From Streptomyces anulatus (GTDB taxonomy: Bacteria > Actinomycetota > Actinomycetes > Streptomycetales > Streptomycetaceae): 64,000 nt of DNA. The position numbers were made by a program, and so were the translations under genes. Shown here in pieces: positions 52,211-60,051 of the stretch (its first letter is position 1; each line of letters begins with the position of its first letter). The notes under the pieces are model-generated. The model saw only the letters and a list, made by a program, of their open reading frames with translations. It searched no databases and was not told where the DNA came from. The stretch is taken from positions 1 to 64,000 of the forward strand of contig NZ_BMVK01000007.1 of assembly GCF_014650675.1 (NCBI RefSeq), read 5' to 3'.

Positions 52211-53707
52211 TCAGGCGTTCGTCGACGCCGCGTGGGGAGCGTGGCTGAGCGGGCTGACGAGTCCGGCGAGCGCACGCTCCAGTCCGTGCAGGTGGGCCAG
52301 GGCGGGGTCGGCGGCGGCGGGAAGCTCGGGCAGGTGGAAGCCGCCGGAGCCGCCGGGAGTGGTGAGCGCCTCGACGGCCGCCTCGACGCGGGAACAGGCG
52401 GCCGACAGCCGTGCGTCGTGCGAGGCGTCCGGGTCGGCGGCGATCGAGGCCAGGCCCCGGACCTCGGTCACGCAGTCGTCCAGCAGCGCCAGCACCTGCC
52501 GGGCGCGTGCCTTGCGGGCCGGCAGCGGGCTCAGGGGGTGCACCAGCGGCGCGAGGGAGAGCCGGACCCGGCCGAGCAGCACCTCCAGTTCGGCGACGCG
52601 GGGGGCGGGGTCGGCGAGCGTCGAGCCGGCGAGCCGGTCGGCCGCCTCGGCCGTGCAGGCGTGCACGCACCGCAGGGCCTTCTGGATCCACGCGTCGGTG
52701 ATGGCGTGGGTGGTGACGGGAAGGACCAGCAGCACGGCGAGCACCGCACCGAGGGAGCCGACGGCGGTCTCCGCGACGCGCAGCCAGAGCAGGGCGGCGT
52801 CCAGGACGCCCAGCACCCCGTAGAGCATGCCGGCCATCACCGTCACGAAGAACATCATCCAGCTGTACGAGACCGCCGCCGTGTAGAAGATGCCGAAGAC
52901 GCTGACCGCGACGACGGCGGCGGTCGGTGCTCCCGCGCCGTCGAGCGGGATGGCCACGGCGAAGCCCGCGACGATGCCGATCACAGTGCCCAGGACCCGC
53001 CGGAATCCCCGTACGAGCGTTTCGCCGCGCGAGGTGGTGTTCACGAAGACCCACCAGGTGGCGCCCACGGCCCAGTACCACCGCTGGTCGGACAGGAGCT
53101 GCCCCAGGCCCAGCGCGAAGGCTCCGCCCAGGGTGGCCTGGACGGCCTGCCGGGTGGTGATGCGCAGCGGACCCCGGCCCTCCGGGGGAGCGGGCGCGGC
53201 CACGACGGGCAGCCGCCGCTCGTAGCACCACAGGCCGAAGCGCACGAGTGACGAGGCGCCCAGGGACAGCAGCACGGCGATGTACAGCTCGGGCAGCTGG
53301 CCGGGCACGGTGTGCAGGAACTGGGCGGCGAAGAACATCATGAACGCGAAGACGCCCAGCGCGTGCCCGCGCGGCCCCCAGCGCCGGGCGTACACGCCCG
53401 CCCCCATCACGGCGAGGAAGATCAGGTCGCGGGCGGCCGGCTGGTCGTGCAACACGGCGGCGACGGCGAGGACCGGCAGGCCGACGGCGGGGAGCAGAGC
53501 GGTGGTGACCGCCTGGCCGCGCACCGTCGGGTCGGTCACGGTGAACAGGGCGAGCAGGGCCGCGAGGCCGCCCGTGATGGACGCCACCAGCGAATGCCCG
53601 GCAAGGCCGCACAGCGCGACCGCGAGGCTGATGCCGAGCACGCCACGGCCGGCGAAGCGCAGCCGCACCCGCCCCGGGTCCGGCGCCACGAACACCCTCT
53701 TCAGCAC
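52211..53707 (-). CDS. FUSC family (aromatic acid exporter-like) membrane protein
   Basis: This 498-residue protein has two sets of membrane helices separated and followed by soluble segments, the layout of FUSC/YccS-type exporters. The motif W-Y-W-A-V-G-A-T-W-W-V-F and the following R-G-F-R-R-V-L-G-T-V-I-G are typical. It probably exports small aromatic or toxic compounds. The GTG at 53707 has GGAAGGGG upstream; an ATG at 53743 lies just after a terminator T-run and lacks a ribosome site. A leader ORF and terminator upstream suggest attenuation. Confidence 0.82.
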   Translation of the reverse strand: MLKRVFVAPDPGRVRLRFAGRGVLGISLAVALCGLAGHSLVASITGGLAALLALFTVTDPTVRGQAVTTALLPAVGLPVLAVAAVLHDQPAARDLIFLAVMGAGVYARRWGPRGHALGVFAFMMFFAAQFLHTVPGQLPELYIAVLLSLGASSLVRFGLWCYERRLPVVAAPAPPEGRGPLRITTRQAVQATLGGAFALGLGQLLSDQRWYWAVGATWWVFVNTTSRGETLVRGFRRVLGTVIGIVAGFAVAIPLDGAGAPTAAVVAVSVFGIFYTAAVSYSWMMFFVTVMAGMLYGVLGVLDAALLWLRVAETAVGSLGAVLAVLLVLPVTTHAITDAWIQKALRCVHACTAEAADRLAGSTLADPAPRVAELEVLLGRVRLSLAPLVHPLSPLPARKARARQVLALLDDCVTEVRGLASIAADPDASHDARLSAACSRVEAAVEALTTPGGSGGFHLPELPAAADPALAHLHGLERALAGLVSPLSHAPHAASTNA

Positions 53708-53749
53708 ACTTCCACCCCTTCCGCGTCGCCGCAGAACTCGCATGAAAAA

Positions 53750-53773
53750 GGCGCCGCGGAAGTCCGCAGCGCC
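53750..53773 (-). terminator. Rho-independent terminator with T-run in the FUSC leader
   Basis: Read on the minus strand, GGCGCTGCGGA-CT-TCCGCGGCGCC followed by TTTTT forms an 11-bp stem with one G-T pair, ending 37 bases upstream of the FUSC start. A classical T-run terminator is rare in this GC-rich genome. Its place between a leader ORF and the gene is that of an attenuator. Confidence 0.75.
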
Positions 53774-53811
53774 ATCGATGGATCCATTGCAGCATCTATC
53801 GGGCTCTTGGA

Positions 53812-53832
53812 TCAAACCGGGAGGAGAAGCAT
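53812..53832 (-). CDS. Putative leader peptide MLLLPV upstream of FUSC gene
   Basis: A 7-codon ORF, Met-Leu-Leu-Leu-Pro-Val-stop, starts at 53832 and is followed 38 bases later by the terminator. Leu-rich micro-ORFs ahead of terminators control several resistance genes by ribosome stalling. No good ribosome site precedes the ATG, so the transcript may be leaderless. Function is inferred from arrangement only. Confidence 0.45.
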   Translation of the reverse strand: MLLLPV

Positions 53833-53959
53833 GTACCAATGGCCCAGCACATCCCCGGAAGCTTCGGCCACCGGCGTGCCAACGGACCACCCGGGACGGT
53901 CGCCACTCCGCGCAGGGCGGACGCAGGCGCCGGAGGGCCGGGCTCCGGTTCGGCGTCGA

Positions 53960-53987
53960 GGGGGATGAGTACGCGTACTCATCCCCC
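53960..53987. promoter_or_regulatory. Perfect 28-bp palindrome, probable operator
   Basis: The palindrome has core GATGAGTACGCGTACTCATC flanked by G and C runs, and is perfect over 28 bases. It lies 29 bases before the small membrane protein gene and about 250 bases upstream of the FUSC gene. A dimeric repressor or activator (TetR- or MarR-like) is the natural candidate to bind it. Confidence 0.65.
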
Positions 53988-54016
53988 CGACCGCGCGGGC
54001 GGCGCACGATGCCGAC

Positions 54017-54340
54017 ATGGACATGGACATGCGCGCGGACGGGATCCGGGAGGGGCGCGAGCCGCGGAGCGCGGGGGCGAACCTCCTGGTGTTCCTGGCC
54101 CTCCTGCCGCTCGACGCGCTCGTCGGCGGCTACGCCTGGCTCGTGGTCGGCATCGGCGGCTGGGCCGCCGCGCACAACGGTGCGGAAGCCGCCGTTCCGG
54201 TGATGGAGCTGGTGGGGAGCGGCGGCGTGCTGGCGGCTGTGGGGCTGGCGCTGTGCTGGGGACGGTACCGGGGCGCCGCCGTGGCCCAGTTCGTCCTGAC
54301 GGGCGCACTGATGGCCTGGCTGTTGTCGCCCTACGGCTGA
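54017..54340 (+). CDS. Small integral membrane protein
   Basis: This 107-residue protein has an acidic N-terminus (M-D-M-D-M-R-A-D) and three hydrophobic segments (about 22-48, 62-82, 88-104). I recognise no family. The 28-bp palindrome just upstream suggests it is the regulated gene of that operator. Confidence 0.6.
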   Translation: MDMDMRADGIREGREPRSAGANLLVFLALLPLDALVGGYAWLVVGIGGWAAAHNGAEAAVPVMELVGSGGVLAAVGLALCWGRYRGAAVAQFVLTGALMAWLLSPYG

Positions 54341-54430
54341 CGCGCTGGCGTACCGCCCCGGCGGCGCGGGACCCTCGCCCTGGGTACAGTCGGGGCCGCA
54401 CCGGACGGCTCGGAAGGGGACCAGCGGATC

Positions 54431-54940
54431 ATGGCGGTGGACGCACTCGACACCCGGATCCTGCGCCTGCTGATCGAGCAGCCGCGCACCAGCGTCCGGG
54501 AGTACGCACGCATCCTCGGCGTGGCCCGCGGCACCCTGCAGGCCCGGCTCGACCGGCTGGAACGCGACGGGGTGATCACCGGCACCGGGCCGACCCTGTC
54601 CCCCGCCGCACTCGGCCATCCCGTGCTCGCCTTCGTGCACCTGGAGGTCACACAGGGGCATCTGGTCGAGGTGGGCGACGCCCTGGCCGCCGTGCCCGAG
54701 ATCATCGAGGCCTTCTCGACGACGGGCGGGGGCGATCTGCTGACCCGTGTCGTCGCCCGGGACGCCGGGCATCTGGAGGACGTGATCCAACGGCTGATCC
54801 AGCTCCCGGGAGTCGTCAGGACGCGGACCGATGTGGCGCTGCGCGAGCGGGTGGCGCACCGGGTACTGCCCCTGGTGGAGTCCGTGGGACGCGCGGCGGG
54901 CGACCGGGACCGGCCGGGGTCCGCACCCGGTCGGGGGTGA
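54431..54940 (+). CDS. Lrp/AsnC family transcriptional regulator
   Basis: This 169-residue protein has an N-terminal helix-turn-helix (L-D-T-R-I-L-R-L-L-I-E-Q-P-R-T-S-V-R-E-Y and the following R-G-T-L-Q-A-R-L-D-R-L-E) and a C-terminal RAM domain with T-G-G-G-D-L-L-T-R-V-V-A-R-D. Lrp-family regulators respond to amino acids or related effectors. It could control the divergent or downstream genes, but no operator is evident. ATG after GGAAGGGG. Confidence 0.87.
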   Translation: MAVDALDTRILRLLIEQPRTSVREYARILGVARGTLQARLDRLERDGVITGTGPTLSPAALGHPVLAFVHLEVTQGHLVEVGDALAAVPEIIEAFSTTGGGDLLTRVVARDAGHLEDVIQRLIQLPGVVRTRTDVALRERVAHRVLPLVESVGRAAGDRDRPGSAPGRG

Positions 54941-54977
54941 CCGGGTCCGCCCCTGCGGGCTGCGGCATGCTGGGGCC

Positions 54978-55670
54978 ATGACTTCCCGCCCCGTGACCGC
55001 ACCCGGCCCCCACGTGATCTTCGATCTCGACGGGACGCTGGTGGACAGCGAGCCGAACTACTACGAGGCGGGGCGTCGGCTGCTCGCCCGGTACGGGGTG
55101 CGGGACTTCGACTGGGAGGCCCACACCCGGTTCATCGGCATCGGCACCCGGGAGACGCTGACCGTCCTGCGCGCGGAGTACGGGATCGACGCCCCGGTCG
55201 AGGAGCTGCTCGCCGGGAAGAACGCCCTGTATCTGGAGCTCGCCGGGACGTCTACGGAGGTCTTCCCGCAGATGCGGGTCTTCGTGGAGCGCCTGCACGC
55301 GGCCGGGGTGCCGATGGCGGTGGCGTCGGGTTCGTCCCGGGCCGCGATCGAGGCGGTGCTCGCGGTGACCGGGCTCGACGCGTACATCCCGCTGTACGTC
55401 TCCGCCGAGGAGGTCGCGCACGGCAAGCCGGAGCCGGACGTGTTCCTGGAGACGGCCCGGCGGATGGGGGCGGAGCCGGCGGACTGCGTGGTGCTGGAGG
55501 ACGCCCCGCCCGGAGCGGCGGCCGCGCACGCGGCGGGCATGCGGTGCTTCGCCGTCCCCTATGTGCCGGGGACGGCGTCCGACCCGGCGTTCGGGACCGC
55601 CGAACTGCTTTTCAGGGACGGGCAGTCCGTGTTCACGGCCGATTCCGCGTACCGTCGGCTGCTCGGCTGA
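54978..55670 (+). CDS. HAD-IA phosphatase (beta-phosphoglucomutase-like)
   Basis: This 230-residue protein has motif I F-D-L-D-G-T-L-V-D-S-E (about 14-24), motif II A-S-G-S-S, motif III G-K-P-E-P-D-V-F, and motif IV E-D-A-P-P-G. This full set and the cap domain fit sugar-phosphate phosphatases of the HAD-IA group, although a phosphomutase is possible. It is in the same direction as the Lrp gene. Confidence 0.85.
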   Translation: MTSRPVTAPGPHVIFDLDGTLVDSEPNYYEAGRRLLARYGVRDFDWEAHTRFIGIGTRETLTVLRAEYGIDAPVEELLAGKNALYLELAGTSTEVFPQMRVFVERLHAAGVPMAVASGSSRAAIEAVLAVTGLDAYIPLYVSAEEVAHGKPEPDVFLETARRMGAEPADCVVLEDAPPGAAAAHAAGMRCFAVPYVPGTASDPAFGTAELLFRDGQSVFTADSAYRRLLG

Positions 55671-55884
55671 CCCGGGTCCGGCGGGCGCTCGCGGCGCCGA
55701 GGCGGGCGAGGGGGGTGTACCGGGGCGTCAGCAGGGCCCGGTGAAAGGGCCGTCGGGGCACCGGGGCTCCGCCGGACCGATATCCTGATCATGTCGTTCG
55801 CCGCTCCGCCCAGGACTCCGCCGGAGACCGGGAACCACGGGGGCCGGCAGCCGGAGCGGGCCACAATGCGAGATAGGTGTACAG

Positions 55885-57132
55885 GTGCTGGTAGCTGGTC
55901 GGTACCGATTGGTATCCCCCATCGGTCGTGGCGGCATGGGCGAGGTGTGGCGTGCCACGGACGAGGTGCTGGGACGCGCCGTTGCCGTGAAGCTGCTGCT
56001 GGGGGACCAGGCGGATGCCTCGTCGACCGCCCGCTTCCGGCTGGAGGCGCAGACCGCCGCCCGGTTGAGCCACCCGCACCTGGTGGCCGTGTTCGACTTC
56101 GGGGCCTGGGAGGACCGGTTCTTCCTGGTGATGGAGCTGGTCGAGGGGCAGAGCCTCGGAGACCTGCTGGCCGCCCAGGAGCGGGTCCATCCCGAACAGG
56201 TCGCCCTGATCGCCGGCCAGGCGGCCGCCGGGCTGGCCGCCGCGCACCGCCAGGGCATCGTCCACCGCGACATCAAGCCGGGCAACCTGATGCTGGACGC
56301 GGACGGTTCGGTGAAGATCGGCGACTTCGGGATCGCCCAGTTCGTCGACGATCCCTCGACCGCGCTGACGACAGCCGGCCACATCGTCGGCACGAGCCTC
56401 TACCTGGCCCCCGAGCGCGCGCTGGGACGCACCGCCGACTCCGCGTCCGACATGTACTCCCTGGGCTGCGTCGTCTATCAACTGCTGCTCGGGCAGCCGC
56501 CGTTCCGCTCCGACACGGCGACCGCGACGCTGTACCAGCATGTCGACACCCCGCCGGTCCCGCTGCGGCAGCGGGGCGTGGAGATCTCCGCCGCCTTCGA
56601 CTCGTATCTCCTCGGGCTGCTGGCCAAGCAGCCGGAGGAGCGGCCCACGGCGCAGCAGGTCTCCGACTGGTTCCGCACCGACGCCTGGCGCGGCCGGCCG
56701 GAGCCCCTCCCCCAGCAGACGCCCACGTCCCACCGGGCGTCCGCCCCCATGACCCCGAAGCCCTCCCCCGTCGCGCCGCCGGCGCCGGTCGGCCCGACGA
56801 CGTACCGGCTCCCGGGGCCCACGGGGCGAAGACGGCAGGCGCCGGCCCGATCGGCTCCGGCCCGCCGTCGCAGTACCCGTGAGGCGATACGACGGCGGCC
56901 CAGGGTGGCCAGCCTCATCGCGGGCACGGCGACGTTCCTGGCCGCCGTGTATCTCGGAATGATCCTGTTCTCCCCGGACTCCAGCTCCGCCGGAACGCCG
57001 GATCAGAGTCCGTCCTCGGGCCCCTCGCAGGGCGTCGGCGACGGCGGCGAGCAGCAGCAGCAGGAACAACAAGACCAGCAGGACCAGCAGGACGGCGGCC
57101 GACAGGGCGAGGACGACGAGCAGGACGACTGA
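55885..57132 (+). CDS. Membrane-bound Ser/Thr protein kinase (PknB-like)
   Basis: This 415-residue Hanks-type kinase has the glycine loop I-G-R-G-G-M-G-E-V-W, the catalytic Lys in A-V-K-L-L, H-R-D-I-K-P-G-N in the catalytic loop and D-F-G-I-A activation segment. After about residue 270 comes a Pro-rich linker, a single transmembrane helix (about 335-360) and a short Gln/Asp-rich extracellular tail with no PASTA repeats. It should sense a signal and phosphorylate cytoplasmic targets. GTG start, after a purine-rich site. Confidence 0.9.
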   Translation: MLVAGRYRLVSPIGRGGMGEVWRATDEVLGRAVAVKLLLGDQADASSTARFRLEAQTAARLSHPHLVAVFDFGAWEDRFFLVMELVEGQSLGDLLAAQERVHPEQVALIAGQAAAGLAAAHRQGIVHRDIKPGNLMLDADGSVKIGDFGIAQFVDDPSTALTTAGHIVGTSLYLAPERALGRTADSASDMYSLGCVVYQLLLGQPPFRSDTATATLYQHVDTPPVPLRQRGVEISAAFDSYLLGLLAKQPEERPTAQQVSDWFRTDAWRGRPEPLPQQTPTSHRASAPMTPKPSPVAPPAPVGPTTYRLPGPTGRRRQAPARSAPARRRSTREAIRRRPRVASLIAGTATFLAAVYLGMILFSPDSSSAGTPDQSPSSGPSQGVGDGGEQQQQEQQDQQDQQDGGRQGEDDEQDD

Positions 57133-57190
57133 GTCCCGCCCGCTCCCCCTCGCCCGCCGGGGTCCCGCCCGCTCCGGGCCCGCCCCGCCG

Positions 57191-58183
57191 TCACCAGCGG
57201 TCGTGGACCTCCGCGCGGATCGACCGGTCGTACAGGTCCCGCACCGCGTCCAGCGTGGACTGCGGCAGCGGTGGCAGGGCGGCCGCCGCCGCGTTGGCGC
57301 GGGCCTGTTCCACCGAGCGCGCGCCGGGGATCACGCTGGTCACGCCCGGCTGCTGGATGATCCAGCGGAGCGCGGTCTGCGCGGGGGTGGCGCCCTCGGG
57401 GGCCAGCTCGGCGAACTCGGCGGCCGCGGCGACACCGGTCGCGTAGTCGATGCCGGAGAACGTCTCGCCCCGGTCGAACGCTTCGCCGTGCCGGTTGTAC
57501 GTACGGTGGTCCTCGGGGCCGAAGACCGTGTCCTTGGTGTACTTGCCGGAGAGCAGGCCCGAGGCGAGCGGAACCCGGGCGATGATGCCGACGCCCGCGG
57601 CTGCCGCCGCCGGGAGGACTTCGTCCAGCGGCTTGAGGCGGAACGGGTTGAGGATGATCTGCACGCTGGCGACGCCGGGGCGCGCGATGGCGGTCAGCGC
57701 CTCGGCGCAGGTCTCGACGCTCACCGCGTAGGCGCCGATCCGCTGCTCGGCGACCAGGGTGTCCAGGGCGTCGTAGACGGCGTCGGAGGAGTAGACGCCG
57801 CTGGGCGGGCAGTGCAGTTGTACGAGGTCGAGCGTGTCCGTCCCGAGGTTCGCGCGGGAACGGTCGTTCCAGGTACGGAAGTTGTCCAGGACGTAGTTCT
57901 CCTCGACCTGGTCCGCGCGGCGGCCCATCTTGGTGGCGACGAGAACGCCGGCGTCGGGGCGGCTCTTGAGGTAGCGCCCGATGAGCTGTTCGCTGCGGCC
58001 GTCCCCGTACACGTCCGCGGTGTCGAAGAAGGTGACGCCGGATTCGACGGCCGCGTCGAGAACCCCGAACGCGTCGTCCTCCGCGACCTCACCCCAGTCG
58101 CCCCCGAGCTGCCAGGTGCCCTGTCCGACGACCGAGACGTCACGGCCGGTCCTGCCGAGTGTGCGCTGTTCCATGAGGATCAT
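57191..58183 (-). CDS. Aldo/keto reductase
   Basis: This 330-residue TIM-barrel NADPH-dependent oxidoreductase has the catalytic Asp-Tyr-Lys-His set in F-F-D-T-A-D-V-Y-G, V-A-T-K-M-G and D-L-V-Q-L-H-C-P. The NADP-binding region V-I-P-G-A-R-S is near the C-terminus. It reduces aldehydes or ketones of unknown identity. The start is one of two closely spaced ATGs (58183 or 58174); the first has GCGGAA upstream. Confidence 0.87.
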   Translation of the reverse strand: MILMEQRTLGRTGRDVSVVGQGTWQLGGDWGEVAEDDAFGVLDAAVESGVTFFDTADVYGDGRSEQLIGRYLKSRPDAGVLVATKMGRRADQVEENYVLDNFRTWNDRSRANLGTDTLDLVQLHCPPSGVYSSDAVYDALDTLVAEQRIGAYAVSVETCAEALTAIARPGVASVQIILNPFRLKPLDEVLPAAAAAGVGIIARVPLASGLLSGKYTKDTVFGPEDHRTYNRHGEAFDRGETFSGIDYATGVAAAAEFAELAPEGATPAQTALRWIIQQPGVTSVIPGARSVEQARANAAAAALPPLPQSTLDAVRDLYDRSIRAEVHDRW

Positions 58184-58207
58184 GCTATTCCGCTTCTCGG
58201 GTCGGGG

Positions 58208-58243
58208 GTGGACGGCGGCAGGAGCACCTCTGCCGCCGTCCAC
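58208..58243 (-). terminator. Hairpin terminator 3' of the GH16 gene
   Basis: A perfect 14-bp stem (58208-58221 with 58230-58243) and an 8-base loop lie just beyond the glucanase stop and before the aldo/keto reductase start, so the two are separate transcription units. Confidence 0.75.
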
Positions 58244-58274
58244 GTTTCGGGGCCGCCCCGGTGCGGGCGGGTGG

Positions 58275-59183
58275 TCAGTCGCCGGTCGTCACGCGGACGT
58301 AGTCGATGACCATCTGCTGCGGGAACTGTGTGCTGCCGTCGGGGTCGCCGGGCCAGTAGCCGCCGACCGCGAGGTTCAGGATGAGGAAGAAGGACTTGTT
58401 GAACACCCACTGGTTGCCGCCCAGATCGGCCGGGGTGCGCCGCTGGAAGACCTGGCCGTCGACGGACCAGGTGATGGAGTCGGGCGCCCAGTCGACGGCG
58501 AAGGTGTGGAAGTCGTCGGCGAACGCCTGCCCGTTCGGCAGCGTGTACGCGGCTCCGATGCCACCGGAGCCGGAGTATCCGGGCCCGTGCAGGGTGCCGT
58601 GGACGGTGCCGGGTTCGAAGCCGACGTTCTCCATCACGTCGATCTCTCCGCTGTTCGGCCAGCCGACGTTGCCGATGTCGTCGCCGAGCATCCAGAACGC
58701 GGGCCAGATGCCCTGGCCGCGCGGGATCTTGATGCGCGCCTCGACGTGGCCGTAGGCGGCGGAGAACTTGCCGGAGGTGTTGAGCCGGGACGAGGTGTAC
58801 TCGCAGGTCCCGTACCAGCACGGGTAGTTGCCCGGGTTCTCCTTCCGGGCGGTGATCACCAGGTTGCCCTGGCCGTCGAGCGCGGCGTTGTCGTTGCCCG
58901 GGGTGTAGTACTGCCGCTCGTGGTTGTTGACGTTGTCGCCGGTCTCGATCTGCCACTTGCCGCCGTCCACGGCGGCGCCGGCGGGTCCGTCGAACTGGTC
59001 CTCGAAGGCGACGGCCCGCGCCCCGGGCCCGGGGGCCGGGGCGCCGGCGGCGGGCGCGGCGGACGCTCCGCCGGGGAGTGCGGTCAGGATGGCGGAACAG
59101 CAGAGCAGCGAGGCCGCGTAGAGGGCGACGCGGCGGCGCCGGGAGACGCTGCGCGCCGTGGAGTGCGTGGGGTGCACGGTCAT
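58275..59183 (-). CDS. Secreted GH16 beta-1,3-glucanase (laminarinase-type)
   Basis: This 302-residue enzyme has a signal peptide (R-R-R-R core, hydrophobic stretch, A-S-A cut near residue 44) and a GH16 catalytic domain with the E-x-D-x-x-E motif in G-E-I-D-V-M-E-N-V-G. It also has W-P-A-F-W-M-L-G and W-S-V-D-G, typical of endo-beta-1,3-glucanases that degrade fungal or algal laminarin-type glucans. No carbohydrate-binding module follows. An AT-rich patch near 59260-59285 may hold its promoter. Confidence 0.92.
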   Translation of the reverse strand: MTVHPTHSTARSVSRRRRVALYAASLLCCSAILTALPGGASAAPAAGAPAPGPGARAVAFEDQFDGPAGAAVDGGKWQIETGDNVNNHERQYYTPGNDNAALDGQGNLVITARKENPGNYPCWYGTCEYTSSRLNTSGKFSAAYGHVEARIKIPRGQGIWPAFWMLGDDIGNVGWPNSGEIDVMENVGFEPGTVHGTLHGPGYSGSGGIGAAYTLPNGQAFADDFHTFAVDWAPDSITWSVDGQVFQRRTPADLGGNQWVFNKSFFLILNLAVGGYWPGDPDGSTQFPQQMVIDYVRVTTGD

Positions 59184-59454
59184 CACATCACTTCGCGTGG
59201 GGGGCATGTGCATGACAGGTCGACGCCGAGAGGTGAACGGTTGGGGCGATCACCTCGGGCGCATATTTCAATACTTGATTTAAGGGAGTGCCGCAGGAGC
59301 CGTCAATAACCTGGTCCAGACCGGAGGGGGAACGGCATGCCCCCGAGGCATATGCGTCTGAAGACAGCAGGCTCATCGTGCGATTCGTCCCGGGCAGCCG
59401 CAGAGTGGAGACACGGACCGGCGAGACGGGCCGGAGCCACGAAGGGAGCACGAC

Positions 59455-60018
59455 GTGGAGAACGACGGCACACCGCGGCCCCACTTCGTCGTGCAGATCC
59501 ATGACGCGCGGCGCCTGCACTTCGATTTCCGGCTGGAGGTGGACGGCGTACTGAAGTCCTGGGCGGTGCCGCGCGGGCCGTCGGAGAACCCCAGCGACCG
59601 ACGGCTCGCCGTGCCGACGGAGGATCACGCCCTGGAGTACCGCGAGTTCGAAGGAGTCATCCCCCGAGGGGAGTCCGGCAGCGGCACGGTCATCGTCTGG
59701 GACCAGGGCACCTACCGGCCGCTCGGGCACGACGGACAGGGGGACTCCGTCCCCTTCTCCGAGTCCCTGGCGCTCGGCCATGCGACGTTCTGGCTGTACG
59801 GGTCGAAGCTGCACGGCGAGTTCGCGCTGACCCGCATCCGGAAGGGCGACGAGCCGGACAGCGGCGGCCACGAGGCGTGGCTGCTGATCAAGGCCAACGA
59901 CCGCCTCGCCGTACGCGACAGGCCCGGCTCCCCCGACCCGTACCACGCCCGGTCCGCCCGTACGGGACGGACCCTGCACCAGGTCGCCGCGGCGGCGTCC
60001 CGGGGGCCCGGGGACTGA
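59455..60018 (+). CDS. Stand-alone LigD-type 3'-phosphoesterase
   Basis: This 187-residue protein is the PE domain of bacterial NHEJ ligase D without polymerase or ligase parts: F-V-V-Q-I-H-D-A-R-R-L-H-F-D-F-R-L-E near residues 11-28 gives the metal-binding His/Asp, with W-A-V-P-R-G-P and L-E-Y-R-E-F-E-G-V-I-P following. It trims 3'-phosphates or ribonucleotides at DNA ends. Its own GTG has GAAGGGAG upstream. The stand-alone form is common in actinomycetes. Confidence 0.85.
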   Translation: MENDGTPRPHFVVQIHDARRLHFDFRLEVDGVLKSWAVPRGPSENPSDRRLAVPTEDHALEYREFEGVIPRGESGSGTVIVWDQGTYRPLGHDGQGDSVPFSESLALGHATFWLYGSKLHGEFALTRIRKGDEPDSGGHEAWLLIKANDRLAVRDRPGSPDPYHARSARTGRTLHQVAAAASRGPGD

Positions 60019-60051
60019 CCGCACGCCCCCGGGCGGCGTTCCCGCGCCCCG

